From positions 1-64,000 of the forward strand of contig NZ_CAXBGE010000005.1 in NCBI RefSeq assembly GCF_963975345.1: 64,000 bases of DNA, written 5' to 3'. The DNA comes from Maricaulis sp963975345. Lineage in GTDB: Bacteria; Pseudomonadota; Alphaproteobacteria; Caulobacterales; Maricaulaceae. This document shows, piece by piece, positions 50,972 through 59,460 of the stretch. Below the pieces are notes generated by a model. It was not told the DNA's origin. It saw only the letters and a program-made list of their open reading frames with translations, and searched no databases. Made by a program: the position numbers and the translations under genes. How positions within the stretch are numbered: position 1 is the stretch's first letter; each line of letters starts with the position of its first letter.

Positions 50972-53125
50972 TCATTGCTCGTCTTGAGCCACCGCTTCCT
51001 CGACACCCATCCGCGCCAGCATGATCAACGCACTGTCGGCGATCACCGTCCCGGGCGGAAACACCGCCGCAGCGCCCATCTGGCGCAGTACCGGCTCGTC
51101 ATCGGGCGGGATCACCCCGCCGACCACCACCAGGATATCATCGCGGCCCTGTTCCGACAGCGCGGCGCGTAATTGCGGTACGAGGGTGAGATGCCCGGCC
51201 GCCAGCGATGAGGCCGCGGCGGCATGGACCTCTTCGGCGATGGCCAGGGTGGCGGCTTCTTCCGGGGTCTGGAAGAGCGGTCCGATCACCACATCCCAGC
51301 CGAGATCGGCATAGGCCGAGGCGACAACTTTCTGGCCACGGTCATGGCCGTCCTGGCCGAGCTTGGCGATCAGGATTTTCGGTTTGCGGCCATTGAGGTC
51401 GAGGAAGCGGGCGGCACAATCGCGCGCCCGACGGACCTTGTCGTCATCGCCCGCTGCGGGGCCATAGATCCCGGTCACAGCCTTGATCTCGGCGACATGG
51501 CGCTTGAAGCTGCGCTCCATCGCGTCGGAGATCTCGCCAACGGTCGCCATGGCGCGCGCCGCATTGACCGCCAGTTCGAGCAGATTGCCTGTCCCGGATG
51601 CGGCCGAGGCGGCCAGCGCCTCGAGCGCGGCTTCAAGCTTGGCGGGATCACGTTCCTGGCGCAGGCGTTCGAGCTTTTCGATCTGCTGCTTGCGCACCAG
51701 ATAATTGTCGACCTTGAGGACGGGCACGTCCTCGTCTTCCTCGAGCAGGAATTTATTGATGCCGGTGATGGTCTGCTGGCCGCTATCGATCAGCGCCTGG
51801 GTGCGCGCCGCGGCCTCTTCGATCCGAAGCTTCGGCACGCCGGCCTCGATGGCTTTCGCCATCCCGCCGAGCGCGTCGATCTCGGCGATGTGATCCATTG
51901 CCCGCGCGGCGAGGTCATGGGTCAGGCGTTCGACATAATGACTGCCACCCCAGGGGTCGATCGCGTCGCAGGCATGGGCCTCGCTGGCCAGAAGGATCTG
52001 GGTATTGCGCGCGATCCGGGCCGAGAAATCGGTCGGCAGGGCCAGCGCCTCGTCTAGCGAATTGGTGTGCAGGGACTGGGTGTGGCCATCGACGGCGGCG
52101 ATGGCTTCCAGCGCCGTGCGGCCGACATTATTGAACACGTCCTGCGCCGTCAGCGACCAACCGGATGTCTGGCAATGGGTGCGCAGGCAGATCGATTTTT
52201 CGCTTTTCGGATCAAAGCGTTCCTTCACCAGCTTGGCCCACAAAAGCCGCGCGGCGCGCAGCTTGGCGATCTCCATGAAGACATTCATGCCAATGCCGAA
52301 GAAGAAGGAGAGGCGCGGCGCGAAAGTGTCGACATCCATGCCCGCTTCAATGCCGGTGGCGATATATTCCAGCCCGTCGGCAATGGTGTAGGCGAGCTCG
52401 AGATCGGCCGGGGCGCCAGCCTCCTGCATGTGATAGCCGGAGATCGAGATCGAATTGTATTTCGGCATATGCGTCGAGGTGTAGTCGAAAATATCCGAGA
52501 TGATCCGCATCGATGGGCGCGGAGGATAGATATAGGTGTTGCGGACCATGAACTCCTTGAGGATGTCGTTCTGAATCGTGCCGGAGAGCTGTTCCGGCTT
52601 CACGCCCTGTTCCTCGGCGGCGACTATATACAGCGCCAGGATCGGCAGAACCGCGCCATTCATCGTCATCGAGACGCTCATCTGATCGAGCGGAATGCCG
52701 TCGAACAGGGTGCGCATGTCATAGATGGAATCAATCGCCACGCCCGCCATGCCGACATCGCCGGCGACGCGTGGGTGGTCACTGTCATAACCGCGATGCG
52801 TCGCCAGATCAAAGGCGACCGAAAGGCCTTTCTGGCCGGCTGCGAGATTGCGGCGATAGAAGGCGTTGGAATCTTCCGCCGTCGAGAAACCGGCATATTG
52901 CCGGATCGTCCAGGGGCGCTGCAGGAACATGGTCGGGTAGGGCCCGCGCACGAAGGGGGCGGCACCAGGGACGGTGTGGATGAAGTCGAGGCTGTCGCTA
53001 TCGGCCGGGCCGTAGGCGGTGTGGATGGCGATGCCTTCCGCCGGCGTCCAGTCCTCGCCCTTCGCCGCGGAGGCAGGCAGGGCGGGGCCGAGGTCGAGCG
53101 TGGTGAAATCGGGTGTATGACTCAT
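50972..53125 (-). CDS. mutB: Methylmalonyl-CoA mutase large subunit
   Basis: The 717-aa protein has the TIM-barrel substrate domain (RGPYPTMFLQRPWTIRQYAG, AGQKGLSVAFDLATHRGYDS) and a C-terminal cobalamin-binding domain (about 585-710) with the base-off motif AKLGQDGHDRGQKVVAS (DxHxxG His) and VVVGGVIPPDDEP. With MutA it interconverts methylmalonyl-CoA and succinyl-CoA, feeding propionate-derived carbon into the TCA cycle. Start ATG 53125 (MSHTPDFTTL), overlapping mutA stop by 4 bp. No cobalamin riboswitch is evident upstream. Confidence 0.97.
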   Translation of the reverse strand: MSHTPDFTTLDLGPALPASAAKGEDWTPAEGIAIHTAYGPADSDSLDFIHTVPGAAPFVRGPYPTMFLQRPWTIRQYAGFSTAEDSNAFYRRNLAAGQKGLSVAFDLATHRGYDSDHPRVAGDVGMAGVAIDSIYDMRTLFDGIPLDQMSVSMTMNGAVLPILALYIVAAEEQGVKPEQLSGTIQNDILKEFMVRNTYIYPPRPSMRIISDIFDYTSTHMPKYNSISISGYHMQEAGAPADLELAYTIADGLEYIATGIEAGMDVDTFAPRLSFFFGIGMNVFMEIAKLRAARLLWAKLVKERFDPKSEKSICLRTHCQTSGWSLTAQDVFNNVGRTALEAIAAVDGHTQSLHTNSLDEALALPTDFSARIARNTQILLASEAHACDAIDPWGGSHYVERLTHDLAARAMDHIAEIDALGGMAKAIEAGVPKLRIEEAAARTQALIDSGQQTITGINKFLLEEDEDVPVLKVDNYLVRKQQIEKLERLRQERDPAKLEAALEALAASAASGTGNLLELAVNAARAMATVGEISDAMERSFKRHVAEIKAVTGIYGPAAGDDDKVRRARDCAARFLDLNGRKPKILIAKLGQDGHDRGQKVVASAYADLGWDVVIGPLFQTPEEAATLAIAEEVHAAAASSLAAGHLTLVPQLRAALSEQGRDDILVVVGGVIPPDDEPVLRQMGAAAVFPPGTVIADSALIMLARMGVEEAVAQDEQ

Positions 53126-54555
53126 GATGTCGCTCCCTCGAAACGGGTCGCCAGGCGAATGGCGGTGAGGGCACCGTCCGGTGCGTTCAGCACCGGCCAT
53201 ACTCCATTGGTCTCGGCTGGTTTGGGGTGCGGATCGGGGTGTTGGGTGACACCGAGAATGACGTCATCGCCGCTGGTGATCTGCTGCAGGCGTTTATCGC
53301 GCACGGTCGCGATTTCGCCTTGCAGCCAGCCATTGGCGAAGGTCTCGACCAGCCCGCCGCGACGCTCGATCTCCTGGAACATGGCCCAAGCTGATTGTGC
53401 CAACTCGTCACTCAGAGTCTCGTGCAGATAGCTGCCGGCGGCCGGGTCGGTGACCTTGCCGATATGGCTCTCCTCGGCGAGCAGTATGTGAAGGTTGCGC
53501 GCGACGCGGCGGCCCAGACCGGTCGGGCGGCCAATCGCGTCGGTGAAGGGGCGGATGGTGATGGTGTCGGCACCGCCGGCGGCGGCAGCAAAGCCGGCAC
53601 AGGCGGTACGGATCATATTGGTCCACGCATCCTTGGCACTCATCATCCGGCCCGACGTCGTGACTTGCAGTGAGAGCCGCTGCGCTGCCTCGCTGGCACC
53701 AAAGCTCTGCGCGATACGGGCGAAGATACGCCGCGCGGCGCGCAGTTTGGCGATGGTCAGGTGGATATCGGTATCGGCCGCCAACCGGGCCTCGATTGCC
53801 TGCGCCGCCGCGTCGGCGGAGAGGCCCGCTTCCAGCATGACCCGCATATAGGCCGCGCTCGACGCGGCCAGCACAGCAAGCTCCTGCACTTCGCTGCCGC
53901 CGGCTTCGAAAGCCAGCGCCGCATCGGCGCGGAAGATTTTGAGCTGCGGGAAGGCTGCCTGGGCCAGCTCGGTCAGGGCGCGCGCTTTGGGGAAGCACTG
54001 ATCGTCCAGCGCGATGCCCTGCCGTGCGGCGCGCTCGATGGGCGACAGGCCGAGCCCGCCTTGCAAATGCTCACCATCGAGACGGCGTCGGGCAAACAGG
54101 GTCAGCAGGAGATGCGCGTGATGGCCTTGGCCATCGAGACTGTCGAGATAGACGGGCGCGAGAGAGAGGTCGACGCCCTTTAGCGCCGCATCGAGCAGGT
54201 CGATCTCATTGGCTTTGAGTCCGAATTGCCCGGTTGATTGCAGCCGCAAGTCCAGTTCCGACACACCGCCGATCAAATCGTCGAGCGCCGCGGCATTGGC
54301 TTCGTCCGGGCTCGCCTCAACGATGGACTGGCGCATGCCCCAGGGCAGGTTCGCGTCGCGCGGTAGCGCATCGACCGCGCCTGTGCCTGCAGGGCGATCA
54401 AAGAAAACCGGGCCGCGCTTGAGGCCGTCAATCGTGTGCCGATCGACCGCGGTTTCGAAATCGGTGCCGCGCAGGGCTTTCTCGGCCAGGACCCGCCAGC
54501 TGGCGGCCGTCTGGGCGGGGAAATCCCCGGCGAAATCGCGGATAGTCTCGGTCAT
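53122..54555 (-). CDS. mutA: Methylmalonyl-CoA mutase small subunit
   Basis: The 477-aa protein resembles the MutB barrel (LPRDANLPWGMRQSIVEASP, AAGSYLHETLSDELAQSAW, GGLVETFANGWLQGEIATVR) but lacks the cobalamin-binding C-terminus and several active-site residues, as expected of the non-catalytic subunit. Start ATG 54555 (MTETIRDFAGDF). It forms an operon mutA-mutB by a 4-bp ATGA overlap. Confidence 0.95.
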   Translation of the reverse strand: MTETIRDFAGDFPAQTAASWRVLAEKALRGTDFETAVDRHTIDGLKRGPVFFDRPAGTGAVDALPRDANLPWGMRQSIVEASPDEANAAALDDLIGGVSELDLRLQSTGQFGLKANEIDLLDAALKGVDLSLAPVYLDSLDGQGHHAHLLLTLFARRRLDGEHLQGGLGLSPIERAARQGIALDDQCFPKARALTELAQAAFPQLKIFRADAALAFEAGGSEVQELAVLAASSAAYMRVMLEAGLSADAAAQAIEARLAADTDIHLTIAKLRAARRIFARIAQSFGASEAAQRLSLQVTTSGRMMSAKDAWTNMIRTACAGFAAAAGGADTITIRPFTDAIGRPTGLGRRVARNLHILLAEESHIGKVTDPAAGSYLHETLSDELAQSAWAMFQEIERRGGLVETFANGWLQGEIATVRDKRLQQITSGDDVILGVTQHPDPHPKPAETNGVWPVLNAPDGALTAIRLATRFEGATS

Positions 54556-54715
54556 GGCAATCCTGTCGCGGCAAGGCAATCATCGTGTCGGGCGGAGAAA
54601 AGGCGCGCGCGGCCCGCGCGTCAAGTCCGCGCGGCGGGCATGGACAGCGAAATCGCCTGTCCCACAGCACCGGGACCGGTCTCACAATCGAAACGAATAG
54701 CGATGGAGACCGATA

Positions 54716-55438
54716 ATGCCGGAGACTACACCCAATCTCGACCTGCCGCTGGTGATGCCGGCCCAGGCGCAAAAACATGTCACCGTGAATGAGAGCCTGT
54801 TGCGCCTCGATGCGCTGGTGCAAGCGCAGGCACAAAGCCGCACGCTCGCTGCCCAGCCCGGCGATCCCGAAGACGGGCAGGGCTGGCTGATCCCCGATGC
54901 CGCCAGCGGTGATGACTGGGCAGCGATGGCGGTGGGTTCGCTGGCGATTTATCGCGATGGTTTCTGGAGCGAAATGGCGCCCAAGCCCGGCTGGCGCGTG
55001 CATGTGCTTGATGAGGCACGCGATGTTGTCTTTGACGGTTCGAACTGGATCCTGGCCGGTGCCGACACCGTCCTCGCCCAATCGCCCGGCGGTGCCAAAA
55101 CCCGCGCCATCCTCATCGCTGACAGCGTCTCTGGTCTGACCGGTGCCAGTGTTGTCACCAGTGTGATGATACCGGCACGTTCAATCGTCTTCTGCGTCTC
55201 AGTTCGCATCACTGAAGCCATCACCGGCGCAACCAGTTTCGACTGCGGCATTGCCGGCGAGACGTCGAAGTTCGGTGGTTCGCTGGGGGTGTCAGAAGGG
55301 GCCAGCAATCTCGGTGTCATTGGCCCGACAGCCTTTTATGCCGACACCGCCATCGTCCTGACCGCCAATGGCGGCAGCTTCACCGGCGGAACGGTGAGCC
55401 TGGCCATCCATGCCTGGATGCCGGAGGCGCCCGATTAA
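54716..55438 (+). CDS. DUF2793 family phage-fibre-like protein
   Basis: The 240-aa protein begins LDLPLVMPAQAQKHVTVNES and LLRLDALVQAQAQSRTLAA, then GWLIPDAASGDDWAAMAVGS and DGFWSEMAPKPGWRVHVLDE, the DUF2793 pattern. DUF2793 proteins occur as stand-alone genes and near gene transfer agent or tail-fibre genes in alphaproteobacteria. The C-terminal half (about 130-240) looks like a beta-rich surface domain. No other phage genes are nearby. Start from GGAGAC before ATG 54716. Confidence 0.82.
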   Translation: MPETTPNLDLPLVMPAQAQKHVTVNESLLRLDALVQAQAQSRTLAAQPGDPEDGQGWLIPDAASGDDWAAMAVGSLAIYRDGFWSEMAPKPGWRVHVLDEARDVVFDGSNWILAGADTVLAQSPGGAKTRAILIADSVSGLTGASVVTSVMIPARSIVFCVSVRITEAITGATSFDCGIAGETSKFGGSLGVSEGASNLGVIGPTAFYADTAIVLTANGGSFTGGTVSLAIHAWMPEAPD

Positions 55439-55440
55439 GT

Positions 55441-55547
55441 GTTAACCCTCATAAGGTTGTTCATTCGGGCTGAAGCCTTGAGACTGGTAGTTGCGACACA
55501 ATCAGCGACAACGAACGACCCGAGCGAACAACCTTATGAGAGTTAAC
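55441..55547. repeat. 30-bp inverted repeat spanning a start codon
   Basis: The left arm 55441-55470 and right arm 55518-55547 match as inverted repeats at 26 of 30 positions, with the core CTCATAAGGTTGTTC identical. A 47-bp spacer separates them. The right arm contains the ATG and first codons of the next gene. Confidence 0.75.
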
Positions 55548-56474
55548 AACGAGCCAACTCCGAGCTCAACCGGCACGCCCTCTTTCTGGGTGACTGTAAA
55601 ATCCGCCGCTGAGAACTTGCGCTCTCGCACCAGCTCCTTGGTGCAGGTCAAGCCTGATGACGACCTGTTTCCAGTTCTCGCGGCCTATGGTGAAGGACCG
55701 CAGGCCACGATTGACCTTAACCGTCTGACCGCTGAAAACCCGCTCAGGTTCACGCTGGCCGACTGCATCGCTGCAACTTCGCTCAGCGGCAGGGCGCCAG
55801 AAGTGGTCAGCGCAAGGGCATTCGAACCGGGCGAACAGCAAACGGGGCTCGTCTCAATTCGCATACCCGGCGGCGGCATTGTCGGTCCCAAGCGGGAGGA
55901 CTTCAACCGGGCATTCATAGATCATCGGCAGGAGTTGAAGCAGCAACTCAAGTCGGCCTCACAGCAAGATCGTGAGAGCCTCGACGTCGCACAAAACACG
56001 CTCAAAATCATGGCGAACGTGATCTACAATATGCACCCCTTGTGCCGGCCGATGAACAACGTGTTCCTAGATGAGATGGATACCGGTTCGAACGACCCAA
56101 GCCAGTCAGCATTGGTGTCAAAGCAGGGGAGGTTTAGCACAGACGGTGTAGAAAGCAGCATTTGGCTGCGGCCAACGGCAAGATCAACAGTCTCCGGAGG
56201 TGAACGAGTTTCGGGTCAGACTTTGATCCCTACAAAAGTGGCGATCCGAAATCCTGACAAGCCCCGACTCAACGCGCGAGGCGAACCACAATGGGGCCGA
56301 TGTTTCGTCCAAATTTCGGACCGGCCGCTAACTGCACTCGCCCGTCGCATACCTTCTCCATACCTCGGCAGGTTTGCCATCGTCGACGACCCTGCCCCGG
56401 TGCAAATGTATGGCCCGGTCGCACATTTCAACCAGTATTTCTTCAGAATGCGTCGCCATTACGAAGACATTTGA
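55536..56474 (+). CDS. Unknown 312-aa protein
   Basis: I do not recognise this protein. It is soluble and mostly polar, with mixed helix and strand (DFNRAFIDHRQELKQQLKSA is a clear amphipathic helix; WLRPTARSTVSGGERVSGQT a loop-rich part). The ATG at 55536 lies inside the right arm of an inverted repeat and has no obvious ribosome site; TTG at 55491 is an alternative. The last 49 codons run antisense over the 3' end of the ABC ATPase gene, whose frame there is conserved, so this C-terminus may be an abnormal extension after a truncation. Confidence 0.5.
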   Translation: MRVNNEPTPSSTGTPSFWVTVKSAAENLRSRTSSLVQVKPDDDLFPVLAAYGEGPQATIDLNRLTAENPLRFTLADCIAATSLSGRAPEVVSARAFEPGEQQTGLVSIRIPGGGIVGPKREDFNRAFIDHRQELKQQLKSASQQDRESLDVAQNTLKIMANVIYNMHPLCRPMNNVFLDEMDTGSNDPSQSALVSKQGRFSTDGVESSIWLRPTARSTVSGGERVSGQTLIPTKVAIRNPDKPRLNARGEPQWGRCFVQISDRPLTALARRIPSPYLGRFAIVDDPAPVQMYGPVAHFNQYFFRMRRHYEDI

Positions 56475-57086
56475 CTTTTTGAATATTTGCTCTGCGCGGG
56501 CCTTTGCCTTTGTGAAAAAGAAAGAGTCTCCGGCGCCGATGATTTCATCGACGACCAGAATTTCCGACACTGAGTATGTCATGGCGGCAAATAGGTACCG
56601 TATCAACATACCGGCAGAGTAGGTTCGAATGGGCAAATCAAAAAACTCACCCAACTCTGTAAACTCAAATACGTCTTTCTCGAAAGCCCCTTGATCGGCA
56701 GCTGCTATTTTCAACAACCTTGCCATTAGCTTAAGGTTATCACGCCCTGTTCTGTCGCCATTCGCACCGGCTGCAAGTGAAAACAACGCTGTAACGTCCC
56801 CGTTGACAGACATTCTCCCAGACGCAGGGTAAAGATGACCGGCGATGGCACGTAGAACCGTCGACTTCCCCGATCCATTGCGGCCAATAAGGCCTACTTT
56901 CTCCCCGGATGCGATTGAGAGATTCAGATCACGCACGGCTTCAATTTGAGGAACAGTCTTAACGTCCCCCGCTATCCGCCCAAAAGAGGCCGTCGCCGCT
57001 GCTGCGGCCATAATCGAACGCTCTCGCCCGCCGATACGAACAGGGTACTGCAGCGAAACGTTTTCAATCTCTATAATTCCCATCAT
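56328..57086 (-). CDS. Polysaccharide ABC exporter ATPase (KpsT/Wzt-like)
   Basis: The 252-aa ATPase has Walker A GLIGRNGSGKSTVLRAIAGH (near 65-80), an SAGM signature variant (IRTYSAGMLIRYLFAAMTYS) in place of LSGGQ, and Walker B EILVVDEIIGAGDSFF. The signature and the absence of a long C-terminus fit KpsT-type or short Wzt capsule/LPS exporters. Translation starts at ATG 57086 or 57083, overlapping the permease stop. It drives export of a lipid-linked polysaccharide across the inner membrane. Confidence 0.9.
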   Translation of the reverse strand: MMGIIEIENVSLQYPVRIGGRERSIMAAAAATASFGRIAGDVKTVPQIEAVRDLNLSIASGEKVGLIGRNGSGKSTVLRAIAGHLYPASGRMSVNGDVTALFSLAAGANGDRTGRDNLKLMARLLKIAAADQGAFEKDVFEFTELGEFFDLPIRTYSAGMLIRYLFAAMTYSVSEILVVDEIIGAGDSFFFTKAKARAEQIFKKSNVFVMATHSEEILVEMCDRAIHLHRGRVVDDGKPAEVWRRYATGECS

Positions 57087-57889
57087 TGCATCCATGCCGC
57101 TAGATCTCGACGCCGTGACGCATAGACCAAAACTCCCCAAATCAGTGAGGCCGCTGTGCTACAACATGCCACAATCCAACTCAATCCTGCCGTCCCAGGA
57201 GCGATTATCGGGGCCCGAACAATTTCAATTAAATGATATACTGGATTAAACAACGCAACGGACATCCGTGACTCGCCAAGAGAGCTAACTGTCCAAAAAA
57301 CAGGAGTGAACAAGAACAAGAAGACCATTACTGACGCGATCGCATGAGCTAGGTCTCTATAGCGGACCCCGAGCGAGGAAAAACCCAATGCCAATCCGTA
57401 TGCAAAAACTATGCAAACGAGTAGTCCAACACCCGATAGCAGGGCGATGGGGGTGAAGTTCACACCGGCGATTAGTGCAACAACGAGAAAAACACCCATG
57501 TGTATCAACAATATATATATTTGCACTAATATGCGCCTCAATATCTGAAGACTCCATGGCAAATTATATGTGAACATAATATCCCGACCCATTTCGAGGT
57601 AGTTTGGACTTTCAGCGGTGACTGTAGATAGAAATGTCCAGATGGATATTCCTAACGACACATACACAACATACTCGCGTATCGGGTTATTAAAGAGTGC
57701 GCCGAATACCACGGTTATGCCAGCCACCAACATTATATTGGAGACCACCACCCAAAGTGGGCCCAAAAGCGTCCGCTCAAAACGAGCCTTGAGGTCGCTC
57801 CAAGCCAGGGAACACGCCACATCAAAGCGACTAAAACCTCCGAGGAGATCATCCAGCGCAACTCGAACCATTTTGTGTTCTAACCCCAT
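57083..57889 (-). CDS. Polysaccharide ABC exporter permease (KpsM/Wzm-like)
   Basis: The 268-aa ABC-2 membrane protein has an N-terminal SDLKARFERTLLGPLWVV motif, conserved in KpsM/Wzm, and six hydrophobic segments (MLVAGITVVFGALF, YILLIHMGVFLVVALIAG, LSGVGLLVCIVFAYGLALGF, VMVFLFLFTPVFW). It forms the channel with the ATPase. The pair is AT-richer than the core, as is common for surface-polysaccharide loci. Confidence 0.9.
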   Translation of the reverse strand: MGLEHKMVRVALDDLLGGFSRFDVACSLAWSDLKARFERTLLGPLWVVVSNIMLVAGITVVFGALFNNPIREYVVYVSLGISIWTFLSTVTAESPNYLEMGRDIMFTYNLPWSLQILRRILVQIYILLIHMGVFLVVALIAGVNFTPIALLSGVGLLVCIVFAYGLALGFSSLGVRYRDLAHAIASVMVFLFLFTPVFWTVSSLGESRMSVALFNPVYHLIEIVRAPIIAPGTAGLSWIVACCSTAASLIWGVLVYASRRRDLAAWMQ

Positions 57890-58024
57890 CTCAATAATGA
57901 AAGACTATGCGCAAACAACTCGAGCGCGCTATCTATTCCGACTCAGTGCAGTTTGTTAAATAAAAATTGGCATCACGTAGAAAGCGTCTCGCCAATCACT
58001 CGATTCCTCACGCCACCGCAGCTC

Positions 58025-58336
58025 TCATCGAAAAATAAGGTCAATCACGCTTTTGGTTGCAACGGCGCGCGCCAAAGATATGTCGGGTTGAATGCATGAC
58101 TTGTAGATAGTTTTATCAATGTAAGAGAGCGCAATTGCGGTTGTTCTTCCCTCATCATTGGAACTGCCAGTAACTACCATGACTTCAACATTACGATTGG
58201 CTTGATCCAATGCTCTGTATGTGGTCTGTGCAAAATAAGTTGATCGATTATTGGCAGGGGATACGATTGAAGCTTTGAGCTTTGAATAAAATCGAACTGA
58301 CCTGTCAAACTTGCTTCCTGGTGCCTCAAACATCAT
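58025..58336 (-). pseudogene. Short hypothetical frame with degenerate P-loop-like motif
   Basis: A 103-aa frame includes VEVMVVTGSSNDEGRTTAIA, which faintly resembles the Walker A region of bacterial tyrosine kinases of the Wzc/CapB type (VTS-x-x-x-GEGKT). The usual Lys is Arg, and the downstream Walker B parts are missing. It may be the remnant of a polysaccharide chain-length kinase gene, or a small gene of unknown role. Confidence 0.35.
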
Positions 58337-58677
58337 ATTTCGTTCCCAATGCGACCCAGCAATCGCGGAACGTCCGCGTCTCCGCGAAGCCTTGCTTTAT
58401 CTTGATTTGAGAGGGGGTCATGATCGTGCTCAGTCAAAATCTCATATTCAAACGCAATCCGAAATACGAAGGCCCAACCTCGATCGTCTGTTGTTGGAGC
58501 GCTTTAAACCATCGGTCTTTTCCGCAGGACGAAATGAACCGGGGGAATACCACCCAAGTGCCGATGCGGCAATAGCCTGCGCCTTGACCGAGCTGGACCA
58601 GGTGCCCGAACGGGTTAGATTATTTTTTACCACGATAAGCGAGGCTCACAATCACAAATTATCTCAATACCGGCATT

Positions 58678-58998
58678 TCAAGCCTCATTTGACCAAATTT
58701 CCCACTTGACGCAACCATCTGATGCAACCATCTGATAATGGGCTCCCACCGTCTGCACGTCCGGCCAAGCCCGCTCTGGTCTGTCCGCGATCAGTGTGAC
58801 TGAATCGTAATAAATGTGGTAGGCGATGCCAGCGAACGGGACCGGCCGGATCTCCATCAACGCCGGGTGGGTCACCGCAACCTTGAGCCGGAATGCCTGC
58901 GTCCGTCGACGAGAGCGTCGTTTCCAGGCAAATGGAACGTCTGGCGGGACCGGGCCCAGCTCGGCCAACGCTGTCCCGCAGCGGACCGACATGAGCAT
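58678..58998 (-). CDS. Hypothetical 106-aa frame
   Basis: The frame is open without interruption and its second half looks protein-like (AYHIYYDSVTLIADRPERAW, GAHYQMVASDGCVKWEIWSN), but I recognise no family and there is no clear ribosome site. It could be the end of a degraded gene. Confidence 0.3.
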   Translation of the reverse strand: MLMSVRCGTALAELGPVPPDVPFAWKRRSRRRTQAFRLKVAVTHPALMEIRPVPFAGIAYHIYYDSVTLIADRPERAWPDVQTVGAHYQMVASDGCVKWEIWSNEA

Positions 58999-59220
58999 CG
59001 GAAAGTAATCCTACTCACCGCTGGGCTGCGCCTCTACTGTGTTGCTGCGCCAAGCGTGGTTGATAGGACATGAATGGCGAAACCCTGCTGTCCCGGATGA
59101 GGCGTGCTGGTATCGGAACGGTCGCATGCTGACATCGTGTGGTGCGCTATCTGCCCGCGCACAAATTCGCTACCGTGCCCGACGGCGTATGGGCTGTCGG
59201 CGCGGGCCGGCTGTAGCTAA

Positions 59221-59364
59221 TGCACGGATTTCAAACCTATCGAAAAGGCCATCTCGACGCTCATAGCCCGGTTGCGCAATGTCGCCGCCGACACCGTCGA
59301 CGATGTCTACGCCGTTGTTGCCTACGCAAAGGGTGTTATCACCCCGACCGAAGGCCTCAATTAG
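59221..59364 (+). pseudogene. IS630-family transposase remnant (C-terminus)
   Basis: A 47-codon frame reads FKPIEKAISTLIARLRNVAA then DTVDDVYAVVAYAKGVITPT and ends in a stop. This matches the C-terminal pattern of IS630 transposases (NPIE-x-x-F-x-x-LK-x-x-LR ... T-x-x-x-x-x-AI ... F-x-P-x-E). The catalytic D-D part is gone; a stop codon lies just upstream, and only a vague NGETLL stretch near 59071 may be an earlier fragment. Confidence 0.5.
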
Positions 59365-59460
59365 TTTAAATCTTGCGGCTATGGCCGTGAATGAGAGAAG
59401 AATACACCAGAATCGCCTCCCTAATGGGAAATTGTGAGGGGCAGCGGGCAAAGCGAAAAC

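Larger units (their letters stand above)
57890..59460. other. Low-density, probably decayed polysaccharide region
   Basis: Between the exporter and the FkbM gene are 1.57 kb with only short, weak frames and one transposase remnant. Its AT content is uneven, and frames break often. I see no intact operon, RNA gene or repeat here beyond those listed. Confidence 0.5.

Noticed and set aside
54556..54715. Cobalamin riboswitch before mutAB
   Set aside because: I could not find a B12-box-like conserved core upstream of mutA.
54716..55438. Part of a prophage or gene transfer agent
   Set aside because: Only a single DUF2793 gene is present; no capsid, portal, terminase or tail genes are in the window.
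58311..58709. 132-codon plus-strand frame
   Set aside because: No ribosome site, no recognisable pattern, and a charge-scattered sequence; it overlaps another weak frame.
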